Assembly: GCF_004360145.1 (NCBI RefSeq)
Contig: NZ_SAIT01000011.1
Coordinates: forward strand, 62,001-126,000
DNA length: 64,000 nt
From: Aliiroseovarius marinus
Lineage (GTDB): Bacteria > Pseudomonadota > Alphaproteobacteria > Rhodobacterales > Rhodobacteraceae
Direction of reading: 5' to 3'
A model generated the notes under the pieces. That model ran no database searches and was not told where the DNA came from. It worked only from the letters and a program-made list of their open reading frames with translations. The number at the start of each line of letters is the position of its first letter. Positions within the stretch are counted from its first letter, which is position 1. The position numbers and the translations under genes were made by a program. This document shows positions 8,881 to 17,617 of the stretch, in pieces.

Positions 8881-9073
8881 AATTGCCCAAGAAAAAAGGG
8901 GAAAGCGGCTGCCTTCCCCCGGTGTTTGAAAATGGCTTGGGTTCAATAGTCGCCAGCATGTTGGGCATAACGCCTACCACAGCACGCAACATGCTGCCGT
9001 CAACCCGGCCCGCAAGCATGCAGAAGGGCTGTCCGTAATAGGACCAGCGAAGCACGGTGACGCAAGGGCAATT
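8881..9073 (-). ncRNA. Candidate structured small RNA upstream of sseA
   Basis: No convincing gene fills the interval between the YaiI stop and the sseA start. It contains a perfect 10-base inverted repeat (CAGCATGTTG at 8954-8963 with its complement at 8988-8997) enclosing a small GGC/GCC hairpin. A strong terminator follows on the minus strand, and a perfect 8-base complementarity (AATTGCCC at 8881-8888 with GGGCAATT at 9066-9073) could close the whole structure. A TTGACC that could serve as a -35 element lies at 9112-9117. This pattern suggests a minus-strand sRNA of about 180 bases, but I cannot assign a family. An ORF of 82 codons overlaps it and does not look like a protein. Confidence 0.4.
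8892..8919 (-). terminator. Terminator of the candidate small RNA / yaiI transcript
   Basis: Read on the minus strand, GGGGAA and TTCCCC pair around a 10-base loop and are followed by six T residues. It would stop transcription coming from fghA-yaiI or from the candidate small RNA before sseA. Confidence 0.75.
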
Positions 9074-9112
9074 AAGGGGAAAACTTGGCAAAAACCGACG
9101 CTTACGTTTTGG

Positions 9113-9565
9113 TCAACCCGCCGAGGCGCAGCGGCGCAAGGCGGTGTCCAACGCCTGCCGGAACCGCGCGCGGTCGGCTTTCGAGAACGCCTTGCCGCCA
9201 CCTTGTCGGAACGGATCGGCCGCACGCAGGTCGGCCATCAGGTCGCGCATGGCAAGCTGTTCGCGCACATTGGCTTGGGTGAAGCGTTCGCCGTTATGGC
9301 GCAGCACCTCGGCCCCGGCTTCGACGCATTTGGCGGCGAGCGGGATGTCCCCGGTCACCACCACATCGCCCGGCGCCGCGCGGTCGGCGATCCACATGTC
9401 GGCCACGTCTGGGCCATCGGGGACATAGATCATTTCGACCAGAGGGTTCGGCGACGGCCGCAGCCCGCCATTCGACACCAGAAACATTTGGGTCTTATAG
9501 CGGGTCGCGACGGCCTCGGCCTCGGCCTTCACCGGGCAGGCATCTGCGTCGATATAAAGCGCCAT
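9113..9565 (-). CDS. YaiI/YqxD family protein (UPF0178, DUF188)
   Basis: This 150-residue protein of the YaiI/YqxD family starts at [13 protein letters not shown], the conserved N-terminal block of the family. The upstream in-frame ATG is not needed. Further family motifs are VSNGG, the [12 protein letters not shown] segment, and [12 protein letters not shown] with acidic residues typical of a PIN-like nuclease fold. The precise role of the family is not known to me. The start lies 4 bases after the stop codon of fghA, so it is probably the second gene of that unit. Confidence 0.88.
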   Translation of the reverse strand: MALYIDADACPVKAEAEAVATRYKTQMFLVSNGGLRPSPNPLVEMIYVPDGPDVADMWIADRAAPGDVVVTGDIPLAAKCVEAGAEVLRHNGERFTQANVREQLAMRDLMADLRAADPFRQGGGKAFSKADRARFRQALDTALRRCASAG

Positions 9566-9569
9566 CAGG

Positions 9570-10400
9570 TTACGCCCACAGCGCCTCGGCATGGAAACTC
9601 ACGTGGTCTTCCATGAAGGTCGAGACGAAGAAATAGCTGTGGTCATAGCCCGGCTGCATGCGGAACACGGCCTCTTGCCGGCGGGCGGCGATGGCACTGG
9701 CCAGAGTCTCGGGTTTCAGAAGGTCGATGAATTGGTCCTTGGTGCCAGTGTCGATCAGCATCGGGCCATCGAAGCCCACGTTCTTCATCAGAAGGCTGGC
9801 ATCATGCGCGACCCATTTGGTGGCGTCGTCGCCCAGATAAGCGCCCAGCTGCTTCGTGCCCCAGTCCGATGCGGTCGGATTGCAGATCGGCGAGAAGGCC
9901 GAGACCGAGCGGAAGCGCTCGGGCAAAGTCATGGCAATGGTCAGCGCGCCGTGGCCGCCCATCGAATGGCCAGTGATGCCCTGACGTTCGGCGTCCAGTG
10001 CGAAATTGTTAAAGACCAGATCGGGCAGGTCCTCGGTGATATAGTCCCACATCTGGAAATGCGGCGCCCACGGATCCTGCGTGGCGTTCACATAGAACCC
10101 GGCGCCTTGGCCCAGATCATAGGCGTCGTCATCGGCCACACCGTCGCCACGCGGGCTGGTGTCGGGGAAGATCAGCGCGATGCCTTGTTCGGCGGCCCAC
10201 GCCTGCGCGCCCGCCTTGGTCATGGCGTTTTCATGGGTGCAGGTCAGACCCGACAGGTACCACAGGACTGGCACGGGGCCGTCCTGTGCTTCGGCCGGTT
10301 GGAACAAGCCAAAGGTCATGTCCGTACCTGTCGCCGCTGAGGCGTGTTTATAGACCCCTTGGGTGCCGCCGAAACAGGCGTTTTCCGAAATCGTTTCCAT
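9570..10400 (-). CDS. fghA: S-formylglutathione hydrolase
   Basis: This esterase-D-type alpha/beta hydrolase of 276 residues hydrolyses S-formylglutathione to formate and glutathione, the second step of glutathione-dependent formaldehyde detoxification. The nucleophile elbow [10 protein letters not shown] is clear, with [17 protein letters not shown] and the C-terminal YDHSYFF histidine of the triad. The first-step enzyme (adhI/frmA) is encoded on the same strand about 2.3 kb upstream. Between them lie an AEC transporter and mbfA, so the two are neighbours but probably not one operon. It is followed immediately by yaiI. Confidence 0.95.
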   Translation of the reverse strand: METISENACFGGTQGVYKHASAATGTDMTFGLFQPAEAQDGPVPVLWYLSGLTCTHENAMTKAGAQAWAAEQGIALIFPDTSPRGDGVADDDAYDLGQGAGFYVNATQDPWAPHFQMWDYITEDLPDLVFNNFALDAERQGITGHSMGGHGALTIAMTLPERFRSVSAFSPICNPTASDWGTKQLGAYLGDDATKWVAHDASLLMKNVGFDGPMLIDTGTKDQFIDLLKPETLASAIAARRQEAVFRMQPGYDHSYFFVSTFMEDHVSFHAEALWA

Positions 10401-10487
10401 GGCGCGTTCCTTTGCGAAAGATAGTGTTCCGACCTAACTAGAGCCGGGGTGCAATGGCAATGGGGAATGCGTCGGCTGCCCGTGTAG

Positions 10488-11414
10488 TTACGACGTCACC
10501 CACGCAATGATGGCTGACACGGTCAGCACAGAAATGAGCGTCGATAGCAAAATGGCCGAGGATACCCGTTGCGGGGCCACGCCGTAGTGCTGCGCAAGGA
10601 TATAGACGTTGCCCGCCACCGGCAGGCCCGCTGCGGCCACCATGACGCCTGCCATGAAGGGCTCGACATCGAACACCATGAAGGCAAGAACGCCAACGGC
10701 CAGCGGATGCAGGATCAGCTTGGCGAAGCTCAGCCAGCCCGCGACGGACAAGCGTTCTGCGGATTTCGAGGCCAGAGATGCCCCAATGGCAAACAGCGCG
10801 CCGGGGGTCGAGGCCCCGGCCAGAAGGTCAAGGAACCGCTGCACGGGGTCTGCCAAATCCCACCCTGTTGCGGACCACGCGAACCCAAGCGCCATCGAGA
10901 CAATCATCGGATTCGACACCAGCCCTTTGCCGACCGTCCCCAGCACAGCGGGGCTGACCCGCCCGTCGCGCGTGCCGGTGATGATGATGACGATCAGGCT
11001 GCTGAACAGAAACAGATCGACCGCCAGCACCAGCATGACGGCGGGGATCGCGGCCTCGCCCAGCAGAAGTGCCAGCATGGGCACGCCCAGAAAACCGGTG
11101 TTGCCGATCACCGCGCATTGCGCTTCCACGGCGGCCTCTTGCGCGCCGCGTTTGCGGACCAGTGCCACCACGGTCGCAAGGATATAGACCCCCAAGCCCC
11201 CCAGCGCGTAGGCCCAGATGAAGGGCCAGTTGATGACCTCGGCCAGCGACAGGTTGGCCGAGAAGCGAAACAGCATGGCTGACAGGGCGAAGTAGAACAC
11301 GAAGCGGGTCAGATAGGCGGTCGCCTCGGGCGGGAAAAAGCCGCGTGCGGCGGTGCCAAAGCCCAGCCCGATCAGGGCAAAAAATGGAAGGGTCTGCAGA
11401 AGAACGTCGATCAT
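10488..11414 (-). CDS. AEC family transporter (auxin efflux carrier fold)
   Basis: This 308-residue membrane protein of the AEC family is expected to have ten helices in two inverted halves. Typical features are the N-terminal FFALIGLGFGTAARGFF helix, the central GNTGFLGVPM motif (Asn and Pro at the helix break) and the C-terminal AGLPVAGNVYILAQHYG. Bacterial members export or import small organic acids such as malate or malonate; the substrate here cannot be read. It stands between fghA and mbfA. A copy of the dispersed 3'-end element separates it from mbfA. Confidence 0.85.
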   Translation of the reverse strand: MIDVLLQTLPFFALIGLGFGTAARGFFPPEATAYLTRFVFYFALSAMLFRFSANLSLAEVINWPFIWAYALGGLGVYILATVVALVRKRGAQEAAVEAQCAVIGNTGFLGVPMLALLLGEAAIPAVMLVLAVDLFLFSSLIVIIITGTRDGRVSPAVLGTVGKGLVSNPMIVSMALGFAWSATGWDLADPVQRFLDLLAGASTPGALFAIGASLASKSAERLSVAGWLSFAKLILHPLAVGVLAFMVFDVEPFMAGVMVAAAGLPVAGNVYILAQHYGVAPQRVSSAILLSTLISVLTVSAIIAWVTS

Positions 11415-11472
11415 GGCGCAGGCCTAGCACGGTGCTGCGCGCTTGGCGAGAGACACCGCCAAAAGGCGGGGT

Positions 11473-11549
11473 GGCTCACGTTGTGAGCCTGTAGGGGCGT
11501 TGCCCCTCTGTGCTGCGCACATTCACCCCAGGATATTTTGAGCAAGAAA
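11473..11549 (+). repeat. Dispersed hairpin-plus-tail element, copy A
   Basis: Two perfect hairpins (GGCTCAC/GTGAGCC and AGGGGC/GCCCCT, each with a GTT loop) and a weaker third one are followed by the tail CACCCCAGGATATTTTG-AGCAAGAAA. The same order and a similar tail recur at 29828-29905, 47321-47407 and, less completely, 54695-54737. This copy lies between AEC and mbfA, with its tail facing the 3' end of mbfA. Confidence 0.65.
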
Positions 11550-11555
11550 CTGCGG

Positions 11556-12533
11556 TCAGCCGCCGCCGATCAGTGCCCCCGCGGCGAAGACCAGCGCACC
11601 GCCGACAACAACTTGCAGCGTGGCGCGCATGAACGGGGTTTGCATAAAGCGGTTCTGGATCCAGACAATTGCCCACAGCTCGACGAATACGACGAGGATT
11701 GCGATGGTTGTAGCGGTCCAGAAATCGGTGATCAGATAGGGCAGGGCGTGGCCCAAGCCCCCAAGCGTGGTCATGATGCCCGAGGCAAAGCCGCGCTTCA
11801 CAGGGCTACCGCGCCCCGACAGTTCACCATCGTCCGAAGCTGCTTCCGTGAAGCCCATCGAGATGCCCGCACCGACGCTGGCAGCAAGCCCCACAAGGAA
11901 GGTGGTGTGCGTGTCTTGCGTGGCAAAAGCCGTGGCAAAGATCGGTGCAAGGGTCGAGACCGAGCCGTCCATCAGCCCGGCCAGACCCGGCTGAACCCAT
12001 GTCAAAATGAACTGACGATGCGCAGCCTCGTCTTCGCTTTCGCGGGCGCTGTCATCCAGATGCTTGGCTTCTAGATCGACGGCTGCGTGGGCGTGGTCGG
12101 CCTCGGCGGCGGCCAGATCGCCGAGCAGCTTGCGGGTGTTCGCGTCCGAGGTGCGGTCGGCGGCCTTGCGATAGAACTGTTCGGCTTGGCGCTCCATCTC
12201 GCGGGCTTCGCCGCGGATGGTTTCCAGACCCAGATTTTCGACCAGCCAGACGGGGCGGCGGGCATAGAAGCCGGCTACGTGTTCGCGCCGGATCAGCGGG
12301 ATGACGTCGCCAAAACGGGCCTTGTGGGCCTCGATCAACAGGCGTCGATGCTCGTCCTCTTCCTCGGCCATGCCGTCGAACACTTTTGCCGAGGAGGGGA
12401 ACTCTTCGCGCAACGTTTCGGCATACTGCCGATAGATCCGCGCATCGTCTTCTTCGTTCGAGATCGCCAGCGCCAGAATTTCCTGTTCGGACAGGTCCGA
12501 GAAGCGGCGGCGGTGCAGGTTGGCGGACAGCAT
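11556..12533 (-). CDS. mbfA: MbfA-type membrane-bound ferritin / iron exporter
   Basis: The 325-residue protein fuses an N-terminal ferritin/rubrerythrin-like four-helix domain (about 1-165) to a C-terminal VIT1-type iron-transport domain (about 170-325). The first part is rich in Glu/His ligands (EEDDARIYRQ, EEEDEHRRLLIEAH, EADHAHA). The second has DGSVSTLAPIFATAF and GAGISMGFTEAASD, the metal-binding and pore motifs of the VIT family. This architecture is that of MbfA of Agrobacterium and Bradyrhizobium, an inner-membrane iron exporter used under high iron and acid or peroxide stress. A perfect Irr-type box lies 15 bases upstream of the start, matching known Irr repression of mbfA. A good AGGAG precedes the ATG. 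Confidence 0.9.
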   Translation of the reverse strand: MLSANLHRRRFSDLSEQEILALAISNEEDDARIYRQYAETLREEFPSSAKVFDGMAEEEDEHRRLLIEAHKARFGDVIPLIRREHVAGFYARRPVWLVENLGLETIRGEAREMERQAEQFYRKAADRTSDANTRKLLGDLAAAEADHAHAAVDLEAKHLDDSARESEDEAAHRQFILTWVQPGLAGLMDGSVSTLAPIFATAFATQDTHTTFLVGLAASVGAGISMGFTEAASDDGELSGRGSPVKRGFASGIMTTLGGLGHALPYLITDFWTATTIAILVVFVELWAIVWIQNRFMQTPFMRATLQVVVGGALVFAAGALIGGG

Positions 12534-12547
12534 GGAAAGCTCCTGAA

Positions 12548-12562
12548 TTAGAATGGTTCTAA
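12548..12562 (-). promoter_or_regulatory. Irr-type iron control element (ICE box) of mbfA
   Basis: The perfect palindrome TTAGAA-TGG-TTCTAA matches the iron control element bound by the Fur-family regulator Irr in Alphaproteobacteria. It lies 15-29 bases upstream of the mbfA start, where binding would block transcription initiation. Irr would therefore repress the exporter when iron is scarce. Confidence 0.8.
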
Positions 12563-12613
12563 TGTATGGGTTTAGAAGCGGAAGGCAAGACTACATTCTG
12601 TCGCGCCAGAATG

Positions 12614-12635
12614 AAAAAAGGGGGCCGAGGCCCCC
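12614..12635 (-). terminator. Terminator after adhI/frmA
   Basis: GGGGGC and GCCCCC pair around a 4-base loop and, on the minus strand, are followed by six T residues. It sits just beyond the adhI stop codon and isolates the gene from mbfA. Confidence 0.8.
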
Positions 12636-12661
12636 TAAGTTGCTCAGGAATAGAAAGTGGA

Positions 12662-13774
<1,113 letters not shown>

Positions 13775-13945
13775 GTTCATACTCCTCTGTTGGTTGTCGC
13801 AAGAGTGGGCGAAAAACCGATGACGTTTCAAGCAACCAGCGACACGCATTTGTACAAGCGCGACATTGAAAAGGAAATCCTTTGCTGTGCGGGGATGGTC
13901 GCGTTTGACGAAGCCGCGCTAAGGTGTTTTCTAATCCCCGAAACG

Positions 13946-13975
13946 AAAAGGGGCGGCGCATCCCTGCACCGCCCC
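13946..13975 (-). terminator. Terminator after the cytochrome c' gene
   Basis: GGGGCGG and CCGCCCC are separated by 12 bases. On the minus strand a TTTTCG tract follows, about 20 bases after the cytochrome c' stop codon. Confidence 0.7.
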
Positions 13976-13994
13976 CGTTCTGTTCGCTTCGCGC

Positions 13995-14441
13995 TTACTT
14001 CTTGCGGTAATCATCGTGGCAGGCTTTGCAGGTGCCGCCGATCTGACCCAAAGCCGCGCCAATCGCGCCTTGTTCGGTGATCTCGGCCACGCCTTTGGCG
14101 GCCATCACCATGTCGTCGGCTTTCTTAGCGAAGTCGTCCCAGTTTTCCCAGATTGCGGGCAGGGCTTCGGTGGCGGGGTCGGTTTCGTTGGCTTCAAAAA
14201 CAGCCGGAACCATCATGCCCTGCTCGGCGATGGTCGCAACGGCTGCATTGGCTTTTTCAGCTTCAAACGCCATCTCGCCTTTGGCCATGCCCGCCAGCGT
14301 CTTCATTGAGCCGCCAATGGCCTTCATCACCTCCATCCGCTTGATCACGGCGGGGTTTGTGGCGTCTGTGTGTGCGGCAAGGCCGCTTGCCATAGTGATG
14401 CTGGCAAGGGTTGCGAGGGCGAGAATGCGTGCAGATTTCAT
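13995..14441 (-). CDS. Cytochrome c' (periplasmic four-helix cytochrome)
   Basis: This class II cytochrome c of 148 residues begins at MKSARILALATLA with a cleavable signal peptide ending near GLAAH. The single heme site CKACH is close to the C-terminus (about 138-142), as in cytochromes c' and c556, and the mature part looks all-helical. Such proteins bind NO or serve in periplasmic electron transfer. An AAGGA site precedes the chosen ATG, so the upstream methionines in the same frame are not used. It is encoded directly upstream of adhI on the same strand but separated by a terminator. A 12-base palindrome lies upstream. Confidence 0.88.
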   Translation of the reverse strand: MKSARILALATLASITMASGLAAHTDATNPAVIKRMEVMKAIGGSMKTLAGMAKGEMAFEAEKANAAVATIAEQGMMVPAVFEANETDPATEALPAIWENWDDFAKKADDMVMAAKGVAEITEQGAIGAALGQIGGTCKACHDDYRKK

Positions 14442-14483
14442 ACCTAGTCCTTTCAGGCGATGGTGACTCGTTTTCCCAATTGT

Positions 14484-14495
14484 ATGCATATGCAT
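14484..14495. promoter_or_regulatory. Palindrome ATGCATATGCAT upstream of cytochrome c'
   Basis: This perfect 12-base palindrome is centred about 48 bases upstream of the cytochrome c' start, in an AT-rich stretch suitable for a promoter. It could be an operator, but its short AT-alternating form could also arise by chance. Confidence 0.3.
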
Positions 14496-14575
14496 CTATT
14501 TTCGAAATCACAGGATCGTGATCTGCTTAGATGTGGGGGAAGTTCGCCGAAAGGGCGTATCGGACAGGGCCGAAA

Positions 14576-15154
14576 TTACAGGGCGTGAATGCCGCCCAGA
14601 ACCAGATCCGTTACCAGATCGGCATAGTCTTCGCGGTTCAGCCCTTTGCCGGGGCGGTTCCACATATAGTACCAGTTCAAAATGCCGAAGACCGACATGG
14701 TCACGGCGCGCAGGTTGGTGCCGTTTTCAAACCGCTCGGGTGCTTCGGCTTTCAACGCGGCGCCCATCATGTCGATCAGGCGGCGCTGCAGATCTACCAG
14801 TGGCGCCTGCTGATCGGGTTCCAGAACCGTAAGGCTATCCAGCTGCAGTTTATGTTCCGCATCTGCGCCCTTGTAGGCGACAAGGATTGCGCGGACCAAA
14901 CCGCGCAGCCCGTCGGTTTCCGGGGCGGCTTCGACCTCGGCCACCAGACCCGAAAGGTGGTGATCCAGAATGTCGTAAAGCAGGGCCTCTTTGCTGTCGT
15001 AATAGTGATAGATCAGCGCCTTTGAGACCCCGCAATGCTTGGCGGCTGCGGTCATCGACGCGCGGTCAAACCCGTGTTCAGCGAAATAGGCCGCTGCCCC
15101 CTTGCGGATGGCAGCGCGTTTTTCTTCGTGATCACGGGCGATCCCACGTGGCAT
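14576..15154 (-). CDS. TetR family regulator linked to phenylacetate genes
   Basis: This 192-residue TetR-type repressor has its helix-turn-helix at about residues 30-55 (ASMTAAAKHCGVSKALIYHYYDSKEALLYDIL), with a helical ligand-binding domain behind it. It starts 3 bases after the paaK stop codon, so it is the last gene of the paaI-paaK-tetR unit. Position suggests it senses phenylacetyl-CoA or a related acyl-CoA and controls this operon, like the PaaR regulators of other proteobacteria. A 12-base palindrome upstream of paaI is a possible operator. The role is inferred from context only. Confidence 0.82.
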   Translation of the reverse strand: MPRGIARDHEEKRAAIRKGAAAYFAEHGFDRASMTAAAKHCGVSKALIYHYYDSKEALLYDILDHHLSGLVAEVEAAPETDGLRGLVRAILVAYKGADAEHKLQLDSLTVLEPDQQAPLVDLQRRLIDMMGAALKAEAPERFENGTNLRAVTMSVFGILNWYYMWNRPGKGLNREDYADLVTDLVLGGIHAL

Positions 15155-15157
15155 GGA

Positions 15158-16465
15158 TTACTCCTTCGGGCGGTTATCAACGACCCTTACAGCCTTACCC
15201 TCGCTTCGTGCAACCTTGCCGCCATCGGCAACATGCACTTTGGCGCTGACGCCCACGTTGGATTTGATCTTGCCAGACAGGGCACGGGCGGCGGCTTCGG
15301 CACCTTCCTGCGACTGACCTTCGGCCATCTCCACGTGTACGTGCATCTCGTCCATACGGCCCGGGCGGACCAGTTCGATCTGGAAGTGCGGCGACAGGGC
15401 GGGCACGTCCATCAGCTGTTCTTCGATCTGGGTCGGGAAAACGTTCACGCCGCGCAGGATGATCATGTCGTCCGAGCGGCCGGTGATCTTCTCCATCCGG
15501 CGCATCGAGCGTGCGGTGCCCGGAAGCAGACGCGTCAGGTCGCGGGTGCGGTAGCGGATGATCGGGAAGCCCTCTTTGGTCAGCGAGGTGAACACCAGCT
15601 CGCCCAGCTCACCATCCTCGCAGACCTCGCCGGTCTCGGGGTTGATGATCTCGGGATAGAAATGGTCTTCCCAGATGTGCAGACCGTCTTTGGTTTCCAC
15701 ACATTCGTTCGCCACGCCCGGTCCGATCACTTCCGACAGGCCGTAGATGTCGACGGCGTGCATGTCGAACGCATCTTCGATCTCGCGGCGCATGTTGTTG
15801 GTCCACGGCTCGGCGCCAAAAATGCCGACCTTCAGCGGGCTTTTGCGCGGGTCCAGACCTTGCTTGGCGTATTCGTCCAGAATGGACAACGCGTAAGAGG
15901 GCGTCACGGTGATGCCGTCGGCGCGGAAATCTTCGATCAGACGCACCTGGCGCTGGGTCATCCCGCCCGAGACCGGAACAACGGTCAGGCCAGCGGCTTC
16001 CGCACCGCCATGTACGCCCAGACCGCCGGTGAACAGGCCATAGCCATAGGCGTTGTGCAGCACGTCGCCCGGACGCAGACCCGAGGCGCGCATGCAGCGG
16101 GCCACAACACCGGCCCACATCTTCAGGTCATTCGCGGTATAGCCCACTACGGTCGGCTGACCCGTAGTGCCCGAGCTGGCGTGGATGCGCGAAATCTGCT
16201 CGCGCGGGACAGCGAACAGGCCGAACGGATAGTTGTCGCGCAGGTCCTGTTTGACGGTGAACGGGAACTTGGCCAGATCCGCTAGCGTCTTCAGGTCATC
16301 AGGATGCACGCCCGCGTCGTCAAAGCTTTTGCGATAGAACGGCACGTTCTCATAGGCGTGTTTCAACGACCATTTCATACGTTCCAGCTGGGTGGCGGCG
16401 ATTTCATCGCGCGATGCGATTTCGATCGGGTCAAGGTCTTCCTTGCGAGGTGTCAGGTCTTTCAT
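15158..16465 (-). CDS. paaK: Phenylacetate--CoA ligase
   Basis: The 435-residue adenylate-forming enzyme activates phenylacetate to phenylacetyl-CoA, the entry step of aerobic phenylacetate degradation. The AMP-binding loop HASSGTTGQPTVVGYT lies near residues 95-110. YGLSEVIGPG, the YRTRDLTRLLPG motif and the C-terminal KITGRSDDMIILRGVNVFPTQIE hinge are characteristic of PaaK. The usual length for the family is about 435-440. It is flanked by paaI (upstream) and the tetR gene. The ring-oxygenase genes paaABCDE are not in this window. Confidence 0.95.
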   Translation of the reverse strand: MKDLTPRKEDLDPIEIASRDEIAATQLERMKWSLKHAYENVPFYRKSFDDAGVHPDDLKTLADLAKFPFTVKQDLRDNYPFGLFAVPREQISRIHASSGTTGQPTVVGYTANDLKMWAGVVARCMRASGLRPGDVLHNAYGYGLFTGGLGVHGGAEAAGLTVVPVSGGMTQRQVRLIEDFRADGITVTPSYALSILDEYAKQGLDPRKSPLKVGIFGAEPWTNNMRREIEDAFDMHAVDIYGLSEVIGPGVANECVETKDGLHIWEDHFYPEIINPETGEVCEDGELGELVFTSLTKEGFPIIRYRTRDLTRLLPGTARSMRRMEKITGRSDDMIILRGVNVFPTQIEEQLMDVPALSPHFQIELVRPGRMDEMHVHVEMAEGQSQEGAEAAARALSGKIKSNVGVSAKVHVADGGKVARSEGKAVRVVDNRPKE

Positions 16466-16498
16466 GTCTCTCCTCCGACGGGGCAGCGCCCCGTGCTG

Positions 16499-16933
16499 TC
16501 ATCCGTCTTGTTCGTCAAAATGTGTGCCGCTGACCTGCCGTGAATGGCCGCGGAAAATTACCACGTTGCGCCCGTCTTCGCCGGTGACGGTCACGTCATA
16601 GATCCCCGAGCGTCCTGCGCGGCTGACTTCGGTCGCGGTGGCGGTCAGGCGCTCGCCCAGCTTGCCCGGGCTCAGATAGGTGACCTGACAATGCTGCCCG
16701 ACCACGCGGTTGTTGTAGCTGTTGCAGGCAAAGGCAAAGGCGCTGTCGGCCAGCGTGAAGGAAAATCCGCCGTGGCAGATGCCATGCCCGTTTACCATAT
16801 CCTTCCGGATCTCCATCGACATGACGGCACGGCCGGGCGCTATGGCGTCGATCCGCATGCCCAATTCCTGGCTAGCCGGATCGTCGGCCCACATCGCGTC
16901 GGCGCTTTTCTCTGCGATTTCCTGCGGCGTCAT
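16499..16933 (-). CDS. paaI: PaaI-type hotdog thioesterase
   Basis: This 144-residue acyl-CoA thioesterase of the PaaI family hydrolyses phenylacetyl-CoA-type or ring-hydroxylated dead-end thioesters and so frees trapped CoA. The hotdog signature GHGICHGGFSFTLADSAFAF (residues 49-68) carries the catalytic-site Asp. The start at MTPQEIAEK follows a strong GGGGGGAGG site, so an earlier in-frame methionine is not needed. It is the first gene of the operon with paaK and the tetR gene. Confidence 0.92.
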   Translation of the reverse strand: MTPQEIAEKSADAMWADDPASQELGMRIDAIAPGRAVMSMEIRKDMVNGHGICHGGFSFTLADSAFAFACNSYNNRVVGQHCQVTYLSPGKLGERLTATATEVSRAGRSGIYDVTVTGEDGRNVVIFRGHSRQVSGTHFDEQDG

Positions 16934-17246
16934 GTGGCCTCCCCCCAAGATCACTCGGTTCCAAAATGCACAAAACCGACCGCGCGGTCAATAATGTGTT
17001 TTGATTTTCCGACAGGAAGGCACGCAGCGTCACCGATTGGATCTGCTGCGGAGAGGGGTGAATTTTTGTGGAATGTGCTCGATTCCGGCGCCGCTCACTG
17101 GATGGGGGCTCTACATGCGGCGCCGGAAGAGCTCTCGCTCGCTACCTGTTAACAATTTCCTACTAAGGGGGCGTTAACGCGGTCTCTGAAAGGTAACTTA
17201 CCGGTCATTTCTGGGCAAAACTGGGGCAGGTATTGATTTGTTTACC
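16934..17246. other. Divergent intergenic region between paaI and DUF2794 gene
   Basis: About 310 bases hold no gene. The paaI-proximal part contains the palindrome listed separately. The rest is moderately AT-rich and probably holds the promoters of both divergent units. No RNA gene was recognised. Confidence 0.5.
16978..16989. promoter_or_regulatory. Candidate TetR operator upstream of paaI
   Basis: GACCGCGCGGTC is a perfect 12-base palindrome inside the longer imperfect palindrome AACCGACCGCGCGGTCAAT, 45 bases upstream of the paaI start. The ACCGACCG half resembles operators of TetR-type PaaR proteins. The operon encodes a TetR regulator, making autoregulation likely. Confidence 0.5.
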
Positions 17247-17615
17247 ATGTCGGTCCACTCTGAATTTATGAACTGGCAGACAACGACGCCCTTCCAAGGT
17301 ACGGGCAAACCGGCCGAGCAGGTCGCCTTTAATCGCATGGAACTTGGCGCCATCATGGGGCTGTATGGCCGCATGGTTGCCGCAGGTGAATGGCGCGATT
17401 ACGGGATGAGCTTTCTCAGTGATGTTGCGATCTTTTCGATCTTCCGACGCACCGCAGAGCACCCCATTTACCGAATCGAGAAGCGCCCCAAGCTGCGTAA
17501 CAAGCAGGGGCAGTATTCCGTGATCGGCATGGATGGGCGCATCTTGAAGCGCGGGAGCGATCTGCGCACCGTGTTGCGGGTGCTGGAGCGCAAGCTGATC
17601 CGCGCGGTCGAATAA
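17247..17615 (+). CDS. DUF2794 family protein
   Basis: This conserved alphaproteobacterial protein of about 122 residues has no known function. The family signature is visible across the centre (FNRMELGAIMGLYGRMVAAGEWRDYGMSFLSDVAIFSIFRR) and in the basic C-terminus (YSVIGMDGRILKRGSDLRTVLRVLERKL). There is no signal peptide or clear membrane helix, so it is likely cytoplasmic. The ATG at 17247 was chosen; an in-frame TTG at 17238 has a better-spaced GCAGG and cannot be excluded. It is convergent with the NlpC/P60 gene, whose stop lies 2 bases away. Confidence 0.78.
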   Translation: MSVHSEFMNWQTTTPFQGTGKPAEQVAFNRMELGAIMGLYGRMVAAGEWRDYGMSFLSDVAIFSIFRRTAEHPIYRIEKRPKLRNKQGQYSVIGMDGRILKRGSDLRTVLRVLERKLIRAVE

Positions 17616-17617
17616 GC

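Noticed and set aside
7096-8949. 617-codon open frame on the plus strand
   Set aside because: It lies antisense to the aminotransferase and sseA genes. Its translation is rich in His, Arg, Gln and Val without any family motif, as expected from the complementary frame of GC-rich genes.
8843-9091. 82-codon open frame on the minus strand over the candidate small RNA
   Set aside because: No ribosome binding site and no protein-like pattern; it runs through the terminator hairpin, so a structured RNA explains the region better.
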